Counted from the stretch's first letter, positions 39,209-49,012 are shown. The stretch is DNA of 64,000 nucleotides from Woeseiaceae bacterium (GCA_024640315.1 JAHEFF010000101.1:1-64000), one strand, 5' to 3'. Notes: generated from the letters alone by a model not told the origin. Program-made: numbers and translations.

Positions 39209-42200
39209 TTACTGTCCCAGTTCCGTCGGAAATGCAGGCGCTTCGGTCGGAATTGGGCTGACGAAGCTCTCGAGCTGCGCCATAACTTCTGCGATCGCCG
39301 CTTCTAACTGAGTGTCCCGGCCCTCGTTGGTCGCAATGGCATCGAGCCTCACCTCGATATCCGGGGCTACACCCTCGTTCTCGACCGTCCAGTTGTGATC
39401 TGCGTCGTAGAAGCGGAAAAAGGGCACAGTCAAATATCCGCCGTCAATCAGGCCCGGGTTTGCCGAAATTCCAATCAGGCCGCCCCAGGTCCGGGTTCCA
39501 ATCAGCTTGCCAATGCCCAACTGGCGAAAGGAATAAGGCAGATAATCACCGCCGGACCCTGCGTCCTGATCAATCAGCATCACTTTCGGACCATGCATTG
39601 CGCCGGCAGGTGTGTTGTAGACCTCGCCATCGCGATCCTTCCATCCTGACAGATGCCGACGGCTCAGTACGTCCGTGATGTAGTTCGCAGCCTGCCCACC
39701 TCCGTTTGAACGCTCGTCTATGATCATGGCTTCCTTATCAACCTGTGCAAAAAACATTCGATTGAAAAAGGTATAACCAGCCCCGGCTGTATTTGGCAGG
39801 TAGACGTAACCCACACGCCCGTCCGTGGCCTCGTCGACCATGCGACGATTATTTTCTATCCAGGCCCAAAGGCGCAGCATGCGTTCGTCACCAGTTGGCT
39901 CGACGACGATGTCACGTGCGTTTCGCCCGTTCGCCGACGGGCCGACCGTTAGTGTCACTTGTTTGCCGGATGTACCCTGCAAATATTCAAACAGGTTATC
40001 CGCAGAGGTCAAATCACGGCCATTGACGGCAAGGATGTACTCGCCTGCACGCGCTTCGTTCCCCGGCGTTGCCAGCGGCGCATCAACGAATGGGTTCCAT
40101 GATTCGCCCGTATAGACGCGGGCAATCTGGTAGCGCCCGTCATCAATAGTGAAATTCGCGCCGAGAAGACCCGTTTTAGTGCCCTCCTCCTGATGCGTGT
40201 CACCTCCTCCGGTACGATTATGGCCTACCTGCATTTCGGCAATCATCTCAACCAGCAACGCGGTCAGGTCTTCCCGTCTGCCGACATGCTCTACGAGCGG
40301 ACGATACCGGTCGTAGATGGCCTGCCAATCCAGGCCGTGCAAGCCCGGATCATAAAAATATTCCTGCTCCATTCGCCAGGTCTCATCGAAAATCAGCAAC
40401 CATTCTTCCCGGGGATTGATTCGGACCCGAACGCCGGAGAGATCCAACGCCTCAGCCTCCAGTTCGTCTCCGATTTCGGCGATTGCCAGGGAGTCGTCAA
40501 CCTTGCCGATGAGCATTTGCTTGCCGTCGGCACTGATCGCAAAATCGGCAACGCCCTTCATGACTGATTGCGCTTCTTTCTCTTCAAAGTCGAAACGCAT
40601 GAGCGCATTTTCTTCCGCAGCATCATCGCCCGGTGGCTCGTTAGATGCGCCCGGCTGAACACCTTGCACAAAGTAAAGGTTGCCATCATCCGCTACCTCG
40701 AGGTTGCCGTAATTTCGCTCTGCGACCGGCAGCGCAACGATTCGAGCTGATAGCCCCTGCAGATCGATCTGGGTGGAAACCGGAGCCTCTTCCTCATCAT
40801 CGTCGGAGCCGTTGTCGGCAGTGGCATCTTCCTCATCGCCCCCCTCGTCGCCACTGTCCGGCAACAACGGAGACTTTCCATCGGCCGCAAGCACAATGGC
40901 GTAGAGCCCTGCCCGGTATGGACGTTCCTGGCTGGTCATATTCAGGCCCACCTGGAGCGGGCCTGAATTGGTCGATGCGGCAAAATAGAGATAGCTGCCA
41001 TCCCTGCTGAATGCCGGCGACGCCACATCGGCCGCACCATCGCTCAGCGTAACGCTGCTACCCGACGAGAAATTGAGCAGCTTCAAATCTCTGTGGTAGT
41101 TGTCCTGCTCTTGTGTATAGGCGAGCCATTGACCGTCGGGGGAAAGCGAGGTTTCAATCGTATCTCGCCTTACTCCCGTATCGATCAGCGTGATATTGCC
41201 GTTGCCAAGTTCGATGGCATACAAACCGAGGTGATTATCCTGGTAGATGATTCGTGAATCGTCGCCGTTGCTCCAGTCCATCAGCTGATTGAAATGCGGT
41301 CCGAGATCGTATTCGCGACTTTCGCCAGTACCAATCTGATCGCTAACGACCAGGCTTTGGCCATCCAGCGAGTCCTTGATATAAGCGATTCGATCGCCGT
41401 CCGGCGACCAGATTGCCGAGTACTCTCGTACGTCACCGGAATTGGTGACGTTGCGGGTCGGGCCCTCGTCAGCCGCGATCGTAAATACCTCACCGCGTGC
41501 AGTAATAATCGCGCGCTTGCCAGTCGGTGAAATATCCGCACTCTCGATCGTGCGCGCAGCATCCTTCCACTGTGTTCGCAACTGCGGCAAATCAGGGCTG
41601 ATATCAATAACGATCTCCTGAACCGCGCCACTGCCCGTGTTCAGATTTTTCAGTCTGCCACCAGATTCATAAACGATATCCATGCCATGACCGCCAGCCG
41701 CCCTGATATCCCAGGTATCCTCAGATGAGACTCTTGCGACGCTGCTGGTCCCGGCGTCGTAACGATAGAGATTGAAAAGGTCGTTTTCGCGATCAGAAAT
41801 GAAATACAGGGTTCCGTCCAGCCAGATCGGATTGAAATTCGTCGAACCGGCCGCGGGCACTGTGGTCACACTCTCACCGGCGACATCCATGATCTGCACC
41901 GCAGGCGCCGAACCACCGCGGTAGCCTTTCCACCCTGACGTTCCGCCAAACAGTCCGTTATAGGCGGCACGGAATGGCGTGAAAGCCAGGAATTCGTTTC
42001 CACTGTCGTAAACACCGGAAGTCATTCTCGCTTCCATTTGCTTTTCGGGAAGCCCGCCGGCAATCGGGGCATGATAGAGCTGACCGGACCGGCCGTGATC
42101 AGTCTCCCGGGCGGAAATCATAGTCACGGCCGCACCGTCTGCCGTCCAGCCAGTAGGCACGTCGGCACCAGGGTGCCAGGTCAGCCTTTGGGGCTGGCCG

Positions 42201-42487
42201 CCGGAGACACTCAGCACATAGACATCTGTGTTGCTCTCATAGTCTGCTGCAAACGCAATTTTCAATCCGTCCGGAGAGAAGACCGGGTTGTTTTCTTCAG
42301 CGGGGCTCGACGTGAGTCGACGTGCGTTCGACCCGTCGCGATCAGCGACCCAGATATCACCGGCATAAACAAAAGCGATGTGATCAGCGGAAACATCCGG
42401 CTGACGAAGCAATAATGTCTGTTGTGCGTTTGCGTATTGCGCCAGAAGCGCGAGCATGACGCTCGCCGTCAATGATACGTTTTTCAT
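39209..42487 (-). CDS. Tricorn-type protease (S41 family, TolB-like beta-propellers, PDZ)
   Basis: Large exported peptidase of 1092 residues with signal peptide MKNVSLTASVMLALLAQYANA. The N-terminal half carries repeated propeller motifs of the PD40/TolB type (SPDGLKIAF, SPDGDRIAYI, SPDGQWLAYT, SRDGSYLYFA). An acidic insert (about 555-580, DEGGDEEDATADNGSDDDEEE) precedes a tricorn core, a PDZ-like domain (GEYILAVNGRDL) and the S41 catalytic domain; the nucleophile is probably the Ser of DQDAGSGGDYLP. Related proteins degrade peptides in the cell envelope. A 20-base perfect palindrome lies just upstream. Confidence 0.92.
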   Translation of the reverse strand: MKNVSLTASVMLALLAQYANAQQTLLLRQPDVSADHIAFVYAGDIWVADRDGSNARRLTSSPAEENNPVFSPDGLKIAFAADYESNTDVYVLSVSGGQPQRLTWHPGADVPTGWTADGAAVTMISARETDHGRSGQLYHAPIAGGLPEKQMEARMTSGVYDSGNEFLAFTPFRAAYNGLFGGTSGWKGYRGGSAPAVQIMDVAGESVTTVPAAGSTNFNPIWLDGTLYFISDRENDLFNLYRYDAGTSSVARVSSEDTWDIRAAGGHGMDIVYESGGRLKNLNTGSGAVQEIVIDISPDLPQLRTQWKDAARTIESADISPTGKRAIITARGEVFTIAADEGPTRNVTNSGDVREYSAIWSPDGDRIAYIKDSLDGQSLVVSDQIGTGESREYDLGPHFNQLMDWSNGDDSRIIYQDNHLGLYAIELGNGNITLIDTGVRRDTIETSLSPDGQWLAYTQEQDNYHRDLKLLNFSSGSSVTLSDGAADVASPAFSRDGSYLYFAASTNSGPLQVGLNMTSQERPYRAGLYAIVLAADGKSPLLPDSGDEGGDEEDATADNGSDDDEEEAPVSTQIDLQGLSARIVALPVAERNYGNLEVADDGNLYFVQGVQPGASNEPPGDDAAEENALMRFDFEEKEAQSVMKGVADFAISADGKQMLIGKVDDSLAIAEIGDELEAEALDLSGVRVRINPREEWLLIFDETWRMEQEYFYDPGLHGLDWQAIYDRYRPLVEHVGRREDLTALLVEMIAEMQVGHNRTGGGDTHQEEGTKTGLLGANFTIDDGRYQIARVYTGESWNPFVDAPLATPGNEARAGEYILAVNGRDLTSADNLFEYLQGTSGKQVTLTVGPSANGRNARDIVVEPTGDERMLRLWAWIENNRRMVDEATDGRVGYVYLPNTAGAGYTFFNRMFFAQVDKEAMIIDERSNGGGQAANYITDVLSRRHLSGWKDRDGEVYNTPAGAMHGPKVMLIDQDAGSGGDYLPYSFRQLGIGKLIGTRTWGGLIGISANPGLIDGGYLTVPFFRFYDADHNWTVENEGVAPDIEVRLDAIATNEGRDTQLEAAIAEVMAQLESFVSPIPTEAPAFPTELGQ

Positions 42488-42509
42488 GATAGACCCCGTA
42501 CAGCATGGC

Positions 42510-42529
42510 GACGATCCGATCGGATCGTC
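42510..42529. promoter_or_regulatory. Perfect 20-bp palindrome upstream of the tricorn-type gene
   Basis: GACGATCCGATCGGATCGTC is fully self-complementary. It lies 22 bases before the ATG at 42487 and after the stop of the upstream gene. It could be a repressor operator covering the ribosome-binding region or a cruciform/hairpin; no T run follows on the minus strand, so it is not a normal terminator. Confidence 0.5.
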
Positions 42530-42603
42530 ATTCTTGTTGTTTTTGGAATTCAGGAATTATAGCTGCGCAACGCCGGGCCACCAAACCAGCCTTGGATCGC
42601 GAG

Positions 42604-43125
42604 TCAATTCCCCGTTAAGCGTTCGATCACAACGGGCTCGAGCCTTGTGAGACCGGCTGCCCTGCCTGCCGCCAGTGCTTCCTCATCGGACGCGCCGGCC
42701 TGGCTCGCACGCAATGCGACTAACGCACCGACCCTGTTGCCGCTTGCGCAGTGCATTAATACCGGCCCGTCAATTTCGCTGAGTATCTTGTCGAGCCGCG
42801 CCGCATTCTCGAAAGTGACATCGCCACCACCGCTAATTGGCAGCGCAACGTAAGTCATCCCGAGTGCTTCAACTTCGCGTGCCTCATCGATGCCGCGATC
42901 CTCTTCTGCGCCGCGAAGATCGACAACCGCAACAAATCCGGCATCTTTTACGGCAGCCAGAATTTCCTTGTCAGGCTGACCAGAGGACACGTAACGCGCC
43001 CCATCGAGTACAGAGGATTCAGCCCGGATATCCGTGGCGCTGATCGCGACAATAGCGCCATCAGTTGCACACCCAGCACTTGCCAGCGCAACGAAACAAT
43101 AGGCAATCAGGAAGATTTTTTTCAT
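42604..43125 (-). CDS. Exported phosphatase-like protein (DUF442 / beta-lactamase-hydrolase-like fold)
   Basis: The ATG at 43125 gives 173 residues beginning MKKIFLIAYCFVALASAGC, a signal peptide with a possible (atypical) lipobox. The mature part resembles dual-specificity phosphatases of the BLH/DUF442 type: YVSSGQPDKEILAAVKDAGFVAVVDLRGAEED and the P-loop VLMHCASGNRVGAL with Cys and Arg in HCxxGxR arrangement. Substrate unknown. The longer frame to 43173 adds residues upstream of the signal and is rejected. It precedes the tricorn-type gene by about 115 bases. Confidence 0.82.
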   Translation of the reverse strand: MKKIFLIAYCFVALASAGCATDGAIVAISATDIRAESSVLDGARYVSSGQPDKEILAAVKDAGFVAVVDLRGAEEDRGIDEAREVEALGMTYVALPISGGGDVTFENAARLDKILSEIDGPVLMHCASGNRVGALVALRASQAGASDEEALAAGRAAGLTRLEPVVIERLTGN

Positions 43126-43178
43126 TGGGCAGGATCCCCGGATTCTGTGAACTATATTAATCGACAACGACACGAATG

Positions 43179-44393
43179 TTAGTCAGCATTCATACGCAGG
43201 TCGGCCTTGTTGGAAATATGTTTACCAATTAAAAAAGATGATGTAGCGGCGGGTGACGGAGCATTGAGCACGTGAATCGCTCCTGGTGCTTCTTCGATGT
43301 AGAAATCTTCAACAAAATTCCCACGACGATCAACGGCCATTGCCCTTACTCCCGCCCCCCCAGGGACAAGGTCATCTGCCGTGATATCCGGCACCAGGTG
43401 CCTGAGACTACTTACGAATGCACTCTTTCTCAATGCGCGATTGATCTCCGACATCCCAGGGCGCAGATTGCGGGATACGAGCTTCCACAGACCCGGGTAG
43501 CGCAGAATCTCAGCAAACTCGCTTAACGAAAAGTCCGAGCGGCTGTAGCCTTCCCGCATTGTCGCCAGCATCGCGCTTGGGCCCGCTTCAACGTCGCCGT
43601 TAACCCGCGGTGTAAAATGAGCACCCAGAAAAGGTAGCGCCGGATTCGGCACGGGGTAAATCAAACCGTTGACCAGGCTGCGACTTTCTTCCTTCAGCAG
43701 ATAGTACTCGCCCCGGAAGGGAATAATCTGTACGTCCGGAACATTGCCCATCTTTCTTGCAACCACATCGGAATGTAACCCGGCACAGTTGATCACGAGC
43801 CTTGCCTCAAAGTCCCCATTGTTCGTAACGACATGCTGGCGGCCATTTTCGATTTGCGACGACATGAACTCGGTATTCAGTAATATTTGCCCGCCGGCTT
43901 TTTCGTAAATCGCAGCGTATACAGCAGCCACTTGCGTGTAATCCACGATTGCCGAATTTGGCGCATACAGTGCCTTGATTCCTTCGACGTGCGGCTCTAT
44001 TTCGCGCAACTCACGTTGATTAATAAGTCGCAGACCGGGCACTCCGTTGTCTGTGCCTCGATCATGCAATCGTTCGAGTTGGTCCTTTTCATCCTCTGTG
44101 CTGGCAACGATAACTTTGCCGCAACGCACCAGCGGAATTTTCAGTCTCTCGCACAAATTGCTTAAGGCACGATTCCCCTCGACACAAAACCTGGCTTTAA
44201 GCGATCCCGGTGTGTAGTAAATACCAGCGTGCAATACCCCGGAATTGTGCCCGGACTGGTGTGCGGCCAGCCTCGAGTCCTTCTCGATCAGGCAAATCGT
44301 CGAACGGGGCCGCATCTTCTTCAGGTGCATGGCCACCGACAGGCCTACCAGCCCGCCGCCAACTACCAGGACATCTGTTTCAATTGAAGACAT
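43179..44393 (-). CDS. lhgO: L-2-hydroxyglutarate oxidase/dehydrogenase
   Basis: FAD enzyme that converts L-2-hydroxyglutarate to 2-oxoglutarate, passing electrons to the quinone pool. The ATG at 44393 gives 404 residues starting MSSIETDVLVVGGGLVGLSVAMHL, the FAD dinucleotide fold. Family text follows: SGHNSGVLHAGIYYTPGSLKARFCVEG, VINCAGLHSDVVARKMG, RGEYYLL and PGGAGVRAMAVDRRGNFVEDF near the C terminus. An upstream in-frame extension to 44471 lacks similarity. It diverges from the gene at 44511. Confidence 0.93.
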   Translation of the reverse strand: MSSIETDVLVVGGGLVGLSVAMHLKKMRPRSTICLIEKDSRLAAHQSGHNSGVLHAGIYYTPGSLKARFCVEGNRALSNLCERLKIPLVRCGKVIVASTEDEKDQLERLHDRGTDNGVPGLRLINQRELREIEPHVEGIKALYAPNSAIVDYTQVAAVYAAIYEKAGGQILLNTEFMSSQIENGRQHVVTNNGDFEARLVINCAGLHSDVVARKMGNVPDVQIIPFRGEYYLLKEESRSLVNGLIYPVPNPALPFLGAHFTPRVNGDVEAGPSAMLATMREGYSRSDFSLSEFAEILRYPGLWKLVSRNLRPGMSEINRALRKSAFVSSLRHLVPDITADDLVPGGAGVRAMAVDRRGNFVEDFYIEEAPGAIHVLNAPSPAATSSFLIGKHISNKADLRMNAD

Positions 44394-44510
44394 TGATGAG
44401 GTCAGCGCTCTCGCGATTGTTAAAATTCTGCGCCAATTATTACCGCTGGCTGCCTCACACACCAGCGCCAACTGGTTGTAATCGCAACCGCTCGACTCTA
44501 CCCTGCCTGC

Positions 44511-45740
44511 ATGTCATCGAAGCATTCAACTGAAGACCGCGATTACGATGTGATCGTATGGGGCGCATCGGGGTTCACCGGACGTCTGGTGGTTGAATAT
44601 CTCGCGGACCGTTACCCGCCCGGGGGGGACGTCAAGTGGGCTGTGGGTGGACGCAGCAAGGACAAACTCGACGAAGTCCTCGAAGGAATTGTATTTTCCG
44701 CCGACAGGCCGGACGTCATCGTTGCCGAAAGCCATGATCAGGGCTCAATGCAACGGCTGGCTTCCAGCGCCAGGGTGATCCTGACCACGGTCGGACCATA
44801 TGCAAAGTACGGCAGCGAACTGCTTGCAGCCTGCGCCGCCGCCGGAACGGATTACTGCGATCTTTGCGGTGAGGTCCAATGGATGCGGCAGATGATCGAT
44901 CAACATCAATCCACTGCGGAAAAAAGCGGCGCCCGGATAGTGATGAGTTGCGGATTCGACTCGATACCCTCAGATATTGGCGCACTGCGGCTGCATCAAC
45001 TCGCGAAACAAGTTCACGGGTCGACCTGCAGTGAAATGACGTTATTGGTTCGCGCGATGAAGGGAGGCGCCAGCGGGGGTACGTTCGACAGCATGCTGAA
45101 CGCTATCGACCAGGCGCGCCGGGATAAGAACATAGTGCGAATCTTGGGGGATCCCTATGCGCTAAACCCGGAAAACGAGCGAAATGGGCCCGACGGTCGC
45201 GACCAAAGCAAGGCTGTCTATAACAAAGAAGCCCTGGCGTGGACCGCACCATTTGTCATGGCCGGCGTGAACACACGGGTCGTACGACGAAGTAATGCAT
45301 TATTGGGTTATCCCTACGGCAAGGATTTTCGCTACAGCGAGGCAACCCTCAGTAGCGGGCGAATAAAGGCGACGTTGATGAGTTGGGGCCTGAAGCTGTT
45401 CGTCCTTGCCAGCGCAATTCCGCTCACGCGGAAAATGATCATCAAAAGAATTTTGCCCGAACCAGGAGAAGGCCCTTCGCGGAATGAGCGTGAAAACGGC
45501 TATTTCAATTTGCTGCTCATCGGCAAACTGGAGAACGGCAGCATCGTGCGGTTGCGCATCAAAGGCGATCGTGACCCAGGCTACGGATCAACGAGCAAGA
45601 TGCTCGGCGAAAGCGCCATATGCCTTGCGAAGGACAAACTGACAGTGAATGGTGGCTGCTGGACGCCCGCATCAGCGCTGGGCGACTTGCTGCGCGAAAG
45701 GCTGGAGTCGAACGCGGGACTTAGTTTCGAACTGGAATGA
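44511..45740 (+). CDS. Saccharopine dehydrogenase-like / trans-acting enoyl reductase family oxidoreductase
   Basis: 409-residue protein with an N-terminal NAD(P)-binding fold (DYDVIVWGASGFTGRLVVEYLADRYP, residues 12-37, GxxGFTG motif) typical of the saccharopine dehydrogenase superfamily. Further blocks: VILTTVGPYAKYGSELLAACAAAGTDYCDLCGE and MSCGFDSIPSDIGALRLH. Homologues include eukaryotic saccharopine dehydrogenase-like oxidoreductases and mycobacterial trans-acting enoyl reductases; the substrate here is unknown. It overlaps srkA by 4 bases, so the two are translated together. Confidence 0.88.
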   Translation: MSSKHSTEDRDYDVIVWGASGFTGRLVVEYLADRYPPGGDVKWAVGGRSKDKLDEVLEGIVFSADRPDVIVAESHDQGSMQRLASSARVILTTVGPYAKYGSELLAACAAAGTDYCDLCGEVQWMRQMIDQHQSTAEKSGARIVMSCGFDSIPSDIGALRLHQLAKQVHGSTCSEMTLLVRAMKGGASGGTFDSMLNAIDQARRDKNIVRILGDPYALNPENERNGPDGRDQSKAVYNKEALAWTAPFVMAGVNTRVVRRSNALLGYPYGKDFRYSEATLSSGRIKATLMSWGLKLFVLASAIPLTRKMIIKRILPEPGEGPSRNERENGYFNLLLIGKLENGSIVRLRIKGDRDPGYGSTSKMLGESAICLAKDKLTVNGGCWTPASALGDLLRERLESNAGLSFELE

Positions 45741-46744
45741 GTAACGTGACAGGCAGCGACGAATCAACACTCGCGTACCTGAACCTCCAACCGGATCAGA
45801 TTCTTGAAACACTGGAACAACTGGGATTTCGTTGTGACGGGCGGTTTCTAACACTTAACAGTTACGAAAACCGCGTCTATCAGATAGGAATCGAGGATGA
45901 GTCGCCGGTAGTGGCCAAATTCTACCGACCAGGTCGATGGTCCGACGATCAGATTCTTGAAGAACACGAATTCAGCGCTGAACTTGCCGGGATGGAGATC
46001 CCCGTCGTTGCGCCGATATGTACCGACGGCCGTACATTGCATCATTCCGGCCATTTCAGAGTATCTGTATCTCCATGCCGTGGTGGGCGGGCGCCGGATC
46101 TGGACAACCGTGATTTGATGAAGCAACTCGGCAGGCTTGTCGCCAGAATCCACCTGGCCGGCGAATCCCGGCCTTTCAAGTACCGTCCCGGACTCGATAT
46201 CGACGCGTTCGGCTACCAGTCCGCGGATTTCCTGTTGGACAATGACTTCATTCCGTATGAAATGAGTGAAGTTTACGAAGGCATTGTCGAACACCTGTTC
46301 GACGGCGTCGATGACTGTTTCGAGCGTGCAGGCAGCATAAGAGACATTCGCCTGCACGGGGACTTTCACCCCGGCAATGTGCTGGTAAACGGTGAACAAT
46401 TGCATATTGTGGATCTTGATGATGCGCGCATGGGACCGGCCGTGCAGGACCTGTGGATGTTTCTGTCAGGCGATCGAAACGAACAAACGCCGCAACTTGA
46501 AAATTTGTTGGAAGGCTACGTCGAGTTCAGAAGCTTCGATGCACGAGAATTGCATGTCATCGAGGCACTAAGGACGCTTCGCATCATGCACTATGCAGCG
46601 TGGATCGCCAGACGATGGGAGGACCCTGCTTTCAAGACGGCATTTCCCTGGTTCAATACGCCGCGCTACTGGGACGAGCACATTCTTTCGTTACGCGAGC
46701 AGATGGCCCTGATGCAGGAACAACCCCTGGCCTGGTCCGGGTGA
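45737..46744 (+). CDS. srkA: Stress response kinase A (YihE/RdoA family)
   Basis: Ser/Thr kinase of the aminoglycoside-phosphotransferase fold; in E. coli it protects against stress-induced death. It has 335 residues. SYENRVYQIGIEDESPVVAKFYRPGRWSDDQILEEH holds the nucleotide-binding Lys; the catalytic loop is RLHGDFHPGNVLV and the metal Asp is in HIVDLDDARMGPAVQDLWM. The ATGA overlap with the upstream oxidoreductase suggests joint expression. Confidence 0.93.
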   Translation: MSNVTGSDESTLAYLNLQPDQILETLEQLGFRCDGRFLTLNSYENRVYQIGIEDESPVVAKFYRPGRWSDDQILEEHEFSAELAGMEIPVVAPICTDGRTLHHSGHFRVSVSPCRGGRAPDLDNRDLMKQLGRLVARIHLAGESRPFKYRPGLDIDAFGYQSADFLLDNDFIPYEMSEVYEGIVEHLFDGVDDCFERAGSIRDIRLHGDFHPGNVLVNGEQLHIVDLDDARMGPAVQDLWMFLSGDRNEQTPQLENLLEGYVEFRSFDARELHVIEALRTLRIMHYAAWIARRWEDPAFKTAFPWFNTPRYWDEHILSLREQMALMQEQPLAWSG

Positions 46745-47018
46745 CCCGGAATTCGTGGTCAACGCGCGCGGCCGCGACATACCATAATGACAATCCGATC
46801 CCAAAGCCTCACTTTTCTTTTTATTTTCAGGGCGTTACAGATAATTTGGAATGCCCGGGAAATGCCGCCAAAAGCGCAAGGTCGGTTGCACTGCCATGCC
46901 GCGCAGTCTAAAGTCAGTGACACAATAATCACTCACCAAATACGGAACTAAAGTCACCGTACACGCTCTGATAAATGGATATACAGGCGCCCAGTTGCTC
47001 CCCCTGGAAACAACCGAT
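46745..47018. other. Intergenic region upstream of the lipoprotein pair
   Basis: 274 bases without a supported gene. A short T-rich stretch (46827-46842) may weaken read-through from srkA. No clear promoter pair or hairpin is seen. Confidence 0.4.
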
Positions 47019-47735
47019 TTGAAATCTCGCAGGCTAAAAACCGCCATTGCATTTGCTGTCATATTCAGCCTGGCTGGTTGCGCCGGATCGACGGTAAAGT
47101 TAGACAATCCGACTATCCCCGAGCCGCTAATCACCAAGCTGCCTTTGAAGGTTGCTGCGCGCTACCCTGAGGTTTTTGACAACTACGTGCACGAAGAGCA
47201 GGTGATTGGCAAGGAAAAGTGGTCAATTGAACTGGGCCGTGCGAACCGGCTGCTTTTTACTCAGCTATTTGGCTCCATGTTCACCGACTTTCAGGTGATT
47301 GAAAATGATGCAGAAGCCCGTGACCTGGGAATCGATGCGCTGATCGAACCAAGCATCGATGCTTTCGAATTTTCGGTTCCGAGCCAGAGTCAGACGGAAG
47401 ATTTCGCAGTCTGGATTCGCTACCGCATCAAGATCTTCGATCGGGAAGGCGTGCAAATTGCAAATTGGCCAATCGCTGCCTACGGGAAAAGCCAAACAAC
47501 CACATTTGGCGGGGACGCGGCATTGCAACGCGCCGCCATACTGGCAATGCGGGATGCAGCCGCCCTGATCATTCTACAGATGGACAAAGCGACCGGCATC
47601 AGCAAACTGAGCAATGCAAGTAACGCTAACACCCCGCCTTTGCCGGAAACGGCACCCGATACGGAACCGGCACCCGACCAGATGAATCTGCTGACCACCG
47701 CAACGAAGGAAACTCCAGATGAGCCACGCCAGTAA
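47019..47735 (+). CDS. Lipoprotein of unknown function
   Basis: The TTG at 47019 gives 238 residues beginning MKSRRLKTAIAFAVIFSLAGC, a clean lipoprotein signal, with GGAAA about 9 bases upstream; another TTG at 46995 would add 8 residues. The mature domain (about 22-200) has the look of small outer-membrane auxiliary lipoproteins (LIEPSIDAFEFSVP, AVWIRYRIKIFDREGVQIANW). The C terminus is Pro/Thr/Glu-rich and probably disordered. It overlaps the next lipoprotein gene by 17 bases, so both are likely coexpressed and may act together. Confidence 0.75.
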   Translation: MKSRRLKTAIAFAVIFSLAGCAGSTVKLDNPTIPEPLITKLPLKVAARYPEVFDNYVHEEQVIGKEKWSIELGRANRLLFTQLFGSMFTDFQVIENDAEARDLGIDALIEPSIDAFEFSVPSQSQTEDFAVWIRYRIKIFDREGVQIANWPIAAYGKSQTTTFGGDAALQRAAILAMRDAAALIILQMDKATGISKLSNASNANTPPLPETAPDTEPAPDQMNLLTTATKETPDEPRQ

Positions 47736-48399
47736 GCCCATTTACCGGCCAGTCGTGTTGCTCGCAGTCGCGACACTGCTGGGCGCTTGCGTGACGTCCA
47801 GGGTTGAGAATGTTCGCGAGGGAGATACCGGAATCGCAGCAGGTGAGGGAATCGTGATCATGGCGAAAAGCTACCACCTCGGCAACGAGACGGAAGCGAA
47901 GTTTATCGACTGCGTCGGTGATTCGATCGGCCGCGGCAGGTCCGGTCTGCGAGTAGTTCCTCATGCTGAGTTCGTCGATGCGCTGTTTCCCTGGTTCGAG
48001 CCACGCACAGCTCCGGCGGAAACCAAGGGTTTGCCGGCGCTGCTGGCACGCCCTGGCGTCGCAGAAATGATTAAGGAAAAAGGCGTTCGCTATGTTGTCT
48101 GGCTTGACGGCGACACTGACAAGGTAGCGGGCGGTGGCAGCCTGTCCTGTGCTGCAGGACCTGGCGGTGGTGGTTGTTTTGGATTTGCCTGGTGGCAAAA
48201 CGATGCAAATTACGAAGCCTCAGTCTGGGATCTGACTGGTCTCGAGGACGCCGGCACAGTAAGCGCAGACGTGAGCGGCACCTCTTTCCTGCCCGCCATC
48301 GTGGTGCCGATTCCGCTGATCGCACGTACCCAGAGCAGGGCCTGCACTGCCCTCGCCGATCAACTCAAGCTTTTCATTGTCGCCGAAGAAACGGCCTGA
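47719..48399 (+). CDS. Lipoprotein of unknown function
   Basis: 226 residues with a lipoprotein signal ending LLGAC (Cys at residue 24). The mature part has GIVIMAKSYHLGNETEAKFIDCV and RVVPHAEFVDALFPWFEPRTAP, then a predicted core with a Gly/Cys-rich segment SLSCAAGPGGGGCFGFAWW. At least four cysteines besides the lipidated one suggest disulfides. No family recognised. It starts inside the end of the preceding lipoprotein gene. Confidence 0.75.
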   Translation: MSHASKPIYRPVVLLAVATLLGACVTSRVENVREGDTGIAAGEGIVIMAKSYHLGNETEAKFIDCVGDSIGRGRSGLRVVPHAEFVDALFPWFEPRTAPAETKGLPALLARPGVAEMIKEKGVRYVVWLDGDTDKVAGGGSLSCAAGPGGGGCFGFAWWQNDANYEASVWDLTGLEDAGTVSADVSGTSFLPAIVVPIPLIARTQSRACTALADQLKLFIVAEETA

Positions 48400-48404
48400 G
48401 ACGG

Positions 48405-48944
48405 TCAGTCGGGTCTGGCGCCGCGCACGAAAGCGCCGCGGTAAAAATCAGCATCAAGGTTTGCGACCGAGACTTCTCGTCCACTCGACGGAGCGTGCAC
48501 GAATCGCCTTTCGCCTAAATAGAGACCGACGTGGGATATGCGCCCGTCAATACGAAAGAACAGCAAGTCACCGGCCTGCAAGTCTCTCGCCGAAATCGGT
48601 GTTAGCTGCCGCCACTGCTCCGATGTAGTGCGGGGAATTTTCGCGCCGGCCTTGTGCCATGCGTATTGGACAAGTCCGCTACAGTCGAAGCCACGCGCTG
48701 TACGTCCGCCGTACAGGTACGGGACACCAATCTGTCCCACTGCGGCAATCGCGGCCTGCTCTCCAGGCCGCCTGCTGACACCATCCTGAATTCCTCGCGG
48801 TTGCGAATCCGCTGCAGACTCGGGAATCCGCCGCACCTGATCATGGCCGCATCCCGACAATGCCATGCCAGCGATGCAGAGCACCGTTGTGCGGTAAATG
48901 ATGCGGGCTAACAAGGATGACATATCACGCTCGCTGGTCGACAA
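48405..48944 (-). CDS. NlpC/P60 family cell-wall hydrolase, lipoprotein
   Basis: 179 residues. The signal region ends in LSGC (Cys near residue 32), with the probable start at the internal Met of MSSLLARIIYRTTVLC (48923). The C-terminal NlpC/P60 domain has the catalytic Cys in RGFDCSGLVQYAW and the two His in ISHVGLYLG and FVHAPSSGREV. Such enzymes cut peptide stems of peptidoglycan. It converges on the lipoprotein pair with 5 bases between the stops. Confidence 0.9.
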   Translation of the reverse strand: MSTSERDMSSLLARIIYRTTVLCIAGMALSGCGHDQVRRIPESAADSQPRGIQDGVSRRPGEQAAIAAVGQIGVPYLYGGRTARGFDCSGLVQYAWHKAGAKIPRTTSEQWRQLTPISARDLQAGDLLFFRIDGRISHVGLYLGERRFVHAPSSGREVSVANLDADFYRGAFVRGARPD

Positions 48945-49012
48945 TGCCCGAAGTTACCGGGTCGGAACTGAATCCGACATGAACTGCATCTCAGGTTGGA
49001 GATTCTGAGCGA

